This document shows positions 24,579 to 28,470 of a DNA stretch of 28,470 nucleotides, piece after piece (the stretch's first letter is position 1; each line of letters starts with the position of its first letter). Source of the DNA: JBDRRP01 sp964446485. GTDB taxonomy: Bacteria; Desulfobacterota; Desulfobacteria; Desulfobacterales; JBDRRP01. The stretch spans positions 1-28,470 of the forward strand of contig CAYUOU010000055.1 of assembly GCA_964446485.1 (NCBI GenBank), given 5' to 3'. The position numbers and the translations under genes were made by a program. A model generated the notes under the pieces. The model was given only the letters and a program-made list of their open reading frames with translations. It did not search any database and was not told where the DNA came from.

Positions 24579-26141
24579 ATGGATACCTTGACGATTCTTG
24601 TTAGTGTGCTGGCCTTCGCCGCCGGCTGCGCGGTGGCCTATTGGGTCAAGGGAAAAGCCTTGGCTCAAAAACTGCGGGCTGCCGAGGAAGAGGGTCAACG
24701 CATCGTGACCGCCGCCGAGCGGCAGGCCGACACCCTCGTGAAAGAAGCGGCGCTTGAGGCCAAAGACCGGCTGCTCAAAATGAAGACCGAATTCGATTCT
24801 GAAACCATCGAGACCCGAAAATCGTTAAACAAGAAAGAACGCCGGCTGCTGGAAAAGGAAGAGAACCTCGATCGCAAATCGGATCAACTGGGGGAGCGTG
24901 AGCAGTTGATGGTGGAAAGAGAAAAAAATCTCCAGCGATCAGAGGGCGAGATCGCGCAGCGTAAAAACCGCTACGATGAATTGATCGCCGAGCAGAAGCG
25001 GCAGCTTGAACAAATTTCGGGGTTGACCGCCGACCAGGCTAAAGATCTACTCATCAAAGCCATGGAAAACGACGCCCGATATGAGGGCGCCAAACTCATC
25101 AAGCGAATTGATAACGAAGCCCGCGAAGAGGCAGACAAGCGGGCCAAGAAAATAATCGCGGCGGCCATCCAGCGATATGCCGGCGATTTTGTCGCCGAGA
25201 GAACGGTATCCGTTGTTCAACTGCCCAATGATGAAATGAAGGGCCGGATCATCGGGCGCGAAGGGCGGAATATTCGAGCCATTGAAGCCGCCACAGGGAT
25301 TGATTTGATCATTGACGACACGCCCGAAGCCGTCATTTTGTCCGGGTTTAACCCGGTCCGACGAGAAGTCGCCCGCTTGTCTTTGATGAAACTGATCACC
25401 GATGGCCGAATTCATCCTGCCCGGATCGAAGACGTGGTCAAGAAAGTGACCAAGGAAGTTGACGCCGCCGTAAAAGAAGCCGGTGAGCAGGCGGCGTTCG
25501 ATCTTGGGGTTCATGGGATTCAACCAGAGCTGATCAGTTATCTGGGCCGCCTGAAGTACCGGACCAGCTATGCGCAGAACGTTCTTCAGCATTCGGTGGA
25601 GGTCGGCTTTCTTTGTGGCATCATGGCGGCTGAACTCGGGCTGAATCAGAAGATTGCAATGCGCATGGGGCTTCTGCATGACTTGGGTAAAGCCGTCGAT
25701 CATGAGGTCGAGGGCCCCCACGCGCTCATCGGCTCAAAGCTCGCAAAGAAATTCGGCGAAGCGCCGAAGGTGGTCCATGCCATCGCGGCACACCACGAGG
25801 ACGTACCCCCGAATTCCGTCTATGCGCTGCTGGTTCAAGCGGCAGACGGGCTTTCCGGAGCAAGGCCCGGCGCCAGAAAAGAGATGCTTGAAAACTACAT
25901 CAAGCGGCTCGAGGATTTGGAAGGAATTGCCAAAGCCTTCAAGGGCGTCTCAAACACCTATGCCATTCAGGCCGGTCGGGAACTGCGCGTCATTGTCGAA
26001 AGCGAAAAGATTACCGATGAGGAATCCACACTGCTCGCCAAGGACATTGTCAAACGCATCGAGGAGTCGTTAACCTTTCCGGGCCAGATTAAGGTCACGG
26101 TCATCCGGGAGACACGATCCGTGGAGTATGCCAACAAATAA
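24579..26141 (+). CDS. rny: Ribonuclease Y
   Basis: A 520-residue endoribonuclease that starts mRNA decay at the membrane. N-terminal membrane anchor (about 4-22), long coiled coil (about 28-195), KH RNA-binding domain with GRIIGREGRNIRAIE (222-236) and HD catalytic domain (about 330-430) with the metal pair His367-Asp368 in LLHDLGKAVDHEVEGPH. Length and order are exactly those of the family. The ATG at 24579 has GAGGAG six bases upstream and puts the anchor at the N-terminus; the frame stays open to 24501, but that extension is not supported. Confidence 0.96.
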   Translation: MDTLTILVSVLAFAAGCAVAYWVKGKALAQKLRAAEEEGQRIVTAAERQADTLVKEAALEAKDRLLKMKTEFDSETIETRKSLNKKERRLLEKEENLDRKSDQLGEREQLMVEREKNLQRSEGEIAQRKNRYDELIAEQKRQLEQISGLTADQAKDLLIKAMENDARYEGAKLIKRIDNEAREEADKRAKKIIAAAIQRYAGDFVAERTVSVVQLPNDEMKGRIIGREGRNIRAIEAATGIDLIIDDTPEAVILSGFNPVRREVARLSLMKLITDGRIHPARIEDVVKKVTKEVDAAVKEAGEQAAFDLGVHGIQPELISYLGRLKYRTSYAQNVLQHSVEVGFLCGIMAAELGLNQKIAMRMGLLHDLGKAVDHEVEGPHALIGSKLAKKFGEAPKVVHAIAAHHEDVPPNSVYALLVQAADGLSGARPGARKEMLENYIKRLEDLEGIAKAFKGVSNTYAIQAGRELRVIVESEKITDEESTLLAKDIVKRIEESLTFPGQIKVTVIRETRSVEYANK

Positions 26142-26294
26142 AGCCCCAAACCCCTACCCGGCTCACACTGGGGTAGCCGCGGTGGGTGTTCAATCAAAGG
26201 CGTGCCGTGTCTTGCAGGGTGTGTTGGCGCGGGTCTGGTGCCCGGACCCACTTCACTGCGGCGCCGATGCGAAGATGAAAGAAAGAGAATACGC

Positions 26295-27581
26295 ATGACA
26301 TCTATTTTGGAGACGTTAACAGCACGGGGATTTATCGAAGACACCACCCATGGCGCCGAACTGGAGGCCTATTTGGCCCAGGCGGGGCGCACCTGCTATA
26401 TCGGCTTCGATCCCACCGCTCCGAGCCTCCACATCGGCAGCCTGGTTCCCATCATGGCGCTGGCCCATATGCAGCGGCACGGGCATCGGCCTATTGCACT
26501 GGTGGGCGGCGGCACAGGCCTTATCGGCGACCCCAGCGGAAAAACCGAAATGCGAAAGGTACTCACCGCAGACATTGTCCAGGAGAATGCGGTGGCTTTA
26601 AAGCGGCAACTCAGTCGGTTCATTGATTTTTCTGAAGGCAAGGCGTTGCTGCTCAACAATGCGGACTGGCTCGTTCCTATCAATTACATCGAATTTCTCA
26701 GAGACATCGGTCGGCATTTTTCAGTCAACCGAATGATCAAGGCAGAAAGTTACCGGATGCGGCTCGAATCCGAAGAGGGACTCAGCTTTATCGAGTTCAA
26801 TTATCAGCTGCTGCAGGCCTATGATTTTCTGGAATTGGCCAATACCCACGATTGTCTGCTTCAGATGGGCGGAAGCGATCAATGGGGCAATATCGTTGCC
26901 GGTATTGATTTGGTGCGGCGTGAGGCCCAAAAGACGGCTTTTGGCATTACCTTTCCCCTTATCATGACCAGCGCCGGCATCAAAATGGGGAAAACCCATG
27001 CCGGCGCCGTGTGGCTGGACGCGGATCGAACGAGCCCTTACGACTTCTACCAATACTGGGTCAACACCGACGACCAGGATATAATGCGGTTTCTGCTCCT
27101 GTATACGTTTTTGCCGGTTGAGGAGATCACCCCGGTACAAGACCTTGAAGACAGCGATATCAACGCGGCCAAGGCGATTTTGGCTTTTGAGGCGACCAAG
27201 ATCGCCCATGGTGAAACGGCCGCCGTTGAGGCCATGGAGGCCGCTCAGAATGTTTTCGGCGCCCGGCAAATTTCCCCGTGGATACTGCCCTCCAGCACGG
27301 TACCGCGGAAGGGCCTGATGGATGAGACGGCTGCCGTTCCGCAGACGGTGGTAAGCGAAAAACTGCTCCATCAGGGGCTGCCGGCATTCAAAGCCTTCGT
27401 ACTGGTCGGCCTTGCCGATACGGGAGGGGCGGCACGGCGGTTGATTGCGCAAGGCGGTGGCTATGTCAACGGCAGCAGGGTGACGGCGCATGACCAGATG
27501 CTCTCTGGAGCCGATATAAAGGACGGCGCCATTCTGCTTCGCGCCGGGAAAAAGCGGTTCCATAAAATTGTTATAGAATAG
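26295..27581 (+). CDS. tyrS: Tyrosyl-tRNA synthetase
   Basis: A 428-residue class I synthetase that charges tRNA-Tyr. The HIGH motif reads HIGS (46-49, in FDPTAPSLHIGSL), the KMSKS loop reads KMGKT (230-234), and GGSDQWGN (192-199) is the typical tyrosine/tryptophan enzyme core. The S4 RNA-binding domain is at about 365-428. The Ser in HIGS and Gly in the KMSKS loop are variants I know from other TyrRS, so activity is not in doubt. The ATG at 26295 begins MTSILETL as expected; the open frame upstream to 26202 lacks homology. The 153 bases after rny contain only a weak CTACCC/GGGTAG hairpin. Confidence 0.96.
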   Translation: MTSILETLTARGFIEDTTHGAELEAYLAQAGRTCYIGFDPTAPSLHIGSLVPIMALAHMQRHGHRPIALVGGGTGLIGDPSGKTEMRKVLTADIVQENAVALKRQLSRFIDFSEGKALLLNNADWLVPINYIEFLRDIGRHFSVNRMIKAESYRMRLESEEGLSFIEFNYQLLQAYDFLELANTHDCLLQMGGSDQWGNIVAGIDLVRREAQKTAFGITFPLIMTSAGIKMGKTHAGAVWLDADRTSPYDFYQYWVNTDDQDIMRFLLLYTFLPVEEITPVQDLEDSDINAAKAILAFEATKIAHGETAAVEAMEAAQNVFGARQISPWILPSSTVPRKGLMDETAAVPQTVVSEKLLHQGLPAFKAFVLVGLADTGGAARRLIAQGGGYVNGSRVTAHDQMLSGADIKDGAILLRAGKKRFHKIVIE

Positions 27582-27857
27582 TTAATTTTCTGCTTGACCG
27601 CTGTCAGCACAACATGTAAAAGGCTCTTCGCTTCACTGAACCGATGGTGAAACCCCGGCCACAGTGATGCGCAGATGAACAGGTTGACGTTCGCAATTTT
27701 GAAATGAAAGAAGCCTGTTTCTCGCTTCGGGCTGCGGATTCGCACTCGGGGCCGCTCTTAAAGACGATTGCCATGATGCCGAATCTGCCCACACGATGGC
27801 CTGACGATCTTACCGTGAGGGTCACCGGGAAAATGGCGAAAAAACCCAAAAAAAATG
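27582..27857. other. Intergenic region between tyrS and the rRNA promoters
   Basis: About 276 bases. Open frames exist on both strands (for example a minus-strand frame of 86 codons, 27604-27864), but none has a ribosome site or a recognisable product. There is no clear terminator for tyrS. The last 20 bases are A-rich (AAAAAACCC and eight A) directly before promoter P1, which would suit an UP element. Confidence 0.5.
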
Positions 27858-27886
27858 TTGACATGGGATCTCCTTGTGAGTATTAT
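27858..27886 (+). promoter_or_regulatory. rRNA promoter P1
   Basis: TTGACA (27858-27863) and TATTAT (27881-27886) with an ideal 17-base spacer: a perfect -35 and five of six in the -10. An A-rich stretch directly upstream could be an UP element. The start point should fall near 27893, about 228 bases before 16S. Confidence 0.8.
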
Positions 27887-27897
27887 AACGGGTTTTC

Positions 27898-27922
27898 AAA
27901 AGCGCCAAAAGCCCGCTTTTTT
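27898..27922 (+). terminator. Hairpin with T-run just after P1
   Basis: AAAAGCG (27898-27904) pairs with CGCTTTT (27914-27920) around a 9-base loop, and six T in total close the hairpin. In form it is an intrinsic terminator, but it would lie within the first 30 bases of the P1 transcript. It may instead end transcripts arriving from tyrS, or take part in control of P1. Confidence 0.45.
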
Positions 27923-27949
27923 CAAATTCGGTCTTTTAAAAAAAACAGC

Positions 27950-27978
27950 TTGACATGAAAGCGGCAATAGGTTTATAA
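27950..27978 (+). promoter_or_regulatory. rRNA promoter P2
   Basis: TTGACA (27950-27955) with TTATAA (27973-27978) after 17 bases, or TATAAG (27974-27979) after 18. The preceding eight-A run (27938-27945) could be an UP element. Together with P1 this gives the tandem arrangement usual for rRNA operons. Confidence 0.75.
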
Positions 27979-27992
27979 GGCTGTTTTTCATG

Positions 27993-28112
27993 AAGCGCCC
28001 GAGATGGGCGCTTGGCCTCCTCGGGAGGCGGTTTGATCTTTGAAAACTAAATAGTGACGATTTATGTCGGATCGGGTCTCGTGAGTTAAAAAACCGTTGC
28101 TTCGGCAACGGT
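27993..28112 (+). promoter_or_regulatory. rRNA leader with boxA-like antitermination site and hairpins
   Basis: In order: hairpin AAGCGCCC-GAGAT-GGGCGCTT (27993-28013), hairpin GCCTCC-TCG-GGAGGC (28015-28029), a boxA-like TGATCTTTGAAAA (28034-28046), and a UUCG-tetraloop hairpin ACCGTTGC-TTCG-GCAACGGT (28093-28112) eight bases before the 16S start. The boxA reading is supported by its place and by the TCTTTGAAAA core common to rRNA leaders. The last hairpin may belong to the processing region. Confidence 0.65.
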
Positions 28113-28120
28113 CTTCAATT

Positions 28121-28470
<350 letters not shown>

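Noticed and set aside
26430..26441. HIGS instead of HIGH in tyrosyl-tRNA synthetase
   Set aside because: The fourth position of this motif varies in known TyrRS, and a H-x-G-S form is familiar from other bacteria.
27604..27864. 86-codon minus-strand frame and overlapping frames before the rRNA promoters
   Set aside because: No ribosome site and no recognisable domain; overlapping frames are open on both strands, and the start lies inside the P1 -35 box.

Overview
The window looks like chromosomal DNA of a Desulfobacterota bacterium, most probably of the Desulfobacterales (Desulfosarcina-like) type. This rests on three things: the 5' part of a 16S rRNA gene at the right edge, which reads ACTGACACACGG where enterobacteria have ACTGAGACACGG; an F1Fo ATP synthase operon with paired b'/b genes and no a or c subunit gene; and the zapB-zapA-6S RNA-rny arrangement. 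The assignment is an inference from reading, not from a database search.

Layout. Positions 1-501 are gene-free and full of short repeats: heptamer arrays, GGCGC hairpins and a 9-bp inverted repeat. Positions 502-1848 hold a tiny DUF5989-type membrane protein and a membrane-anchored SGNH hydrolase. Running the other way (1867-6989) is a two-gene sensory operon: an HDOD-domain histidine kinase and a large REC-PAS-PAS-HisKA-HATPase-REC-HPt phosphorelay kinase. A gene-poor stretch (6990-7873) follows, with a possible operator, GC-rich hairpins and a 123-bp imperfect palindrome. It ends at a minus-strand tRNA-Pro(GGG) with its own promoter and terminator.

From 8133 almost everything is on the plus strand. 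A cell-wall block comes first: an LD-carboxypeptidase coupled to a serine beta-lactamase-like hydrolase, then mreB-mreC-mreD-mrdA(PBP2)-rodA, the elongasome that builds the lateral wall. Next is the ATP synthase operon atpF'-atpF-atpH-atpA-atpG-atpD-atpC (16324-22222), with a good sigma-70-type promoter before it and a perfect 14-bp hairpin after it. Then come a stand-alone GlmU-type nucleotidyltransferase domain, zapB and zapA (Z-ring assembly), 6S RNA, RNase Y and tyrosyl-tRNA synthetase. The window closes with an rRNA leader (two consensus promoters, hairpins, a boxA-like antitermination site) and the first 350 bases of 16S rRNA.

Most of the window is housekeeping. No clearly new multi-gene system is visible. 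The items most worth a second look are the heptamer repeat arrays at the left edge, the 16-bp direct repeats 32 bp apart before the sensor-kinase operon, the 123-bp palindromic element, the DUF5989/SGNH pair with no visible carbamoyltransferase, the phosphorelay pair, the stand-alone GlmU N-domain, and a hairpin with a T-run directly under rRNA promoter P1.
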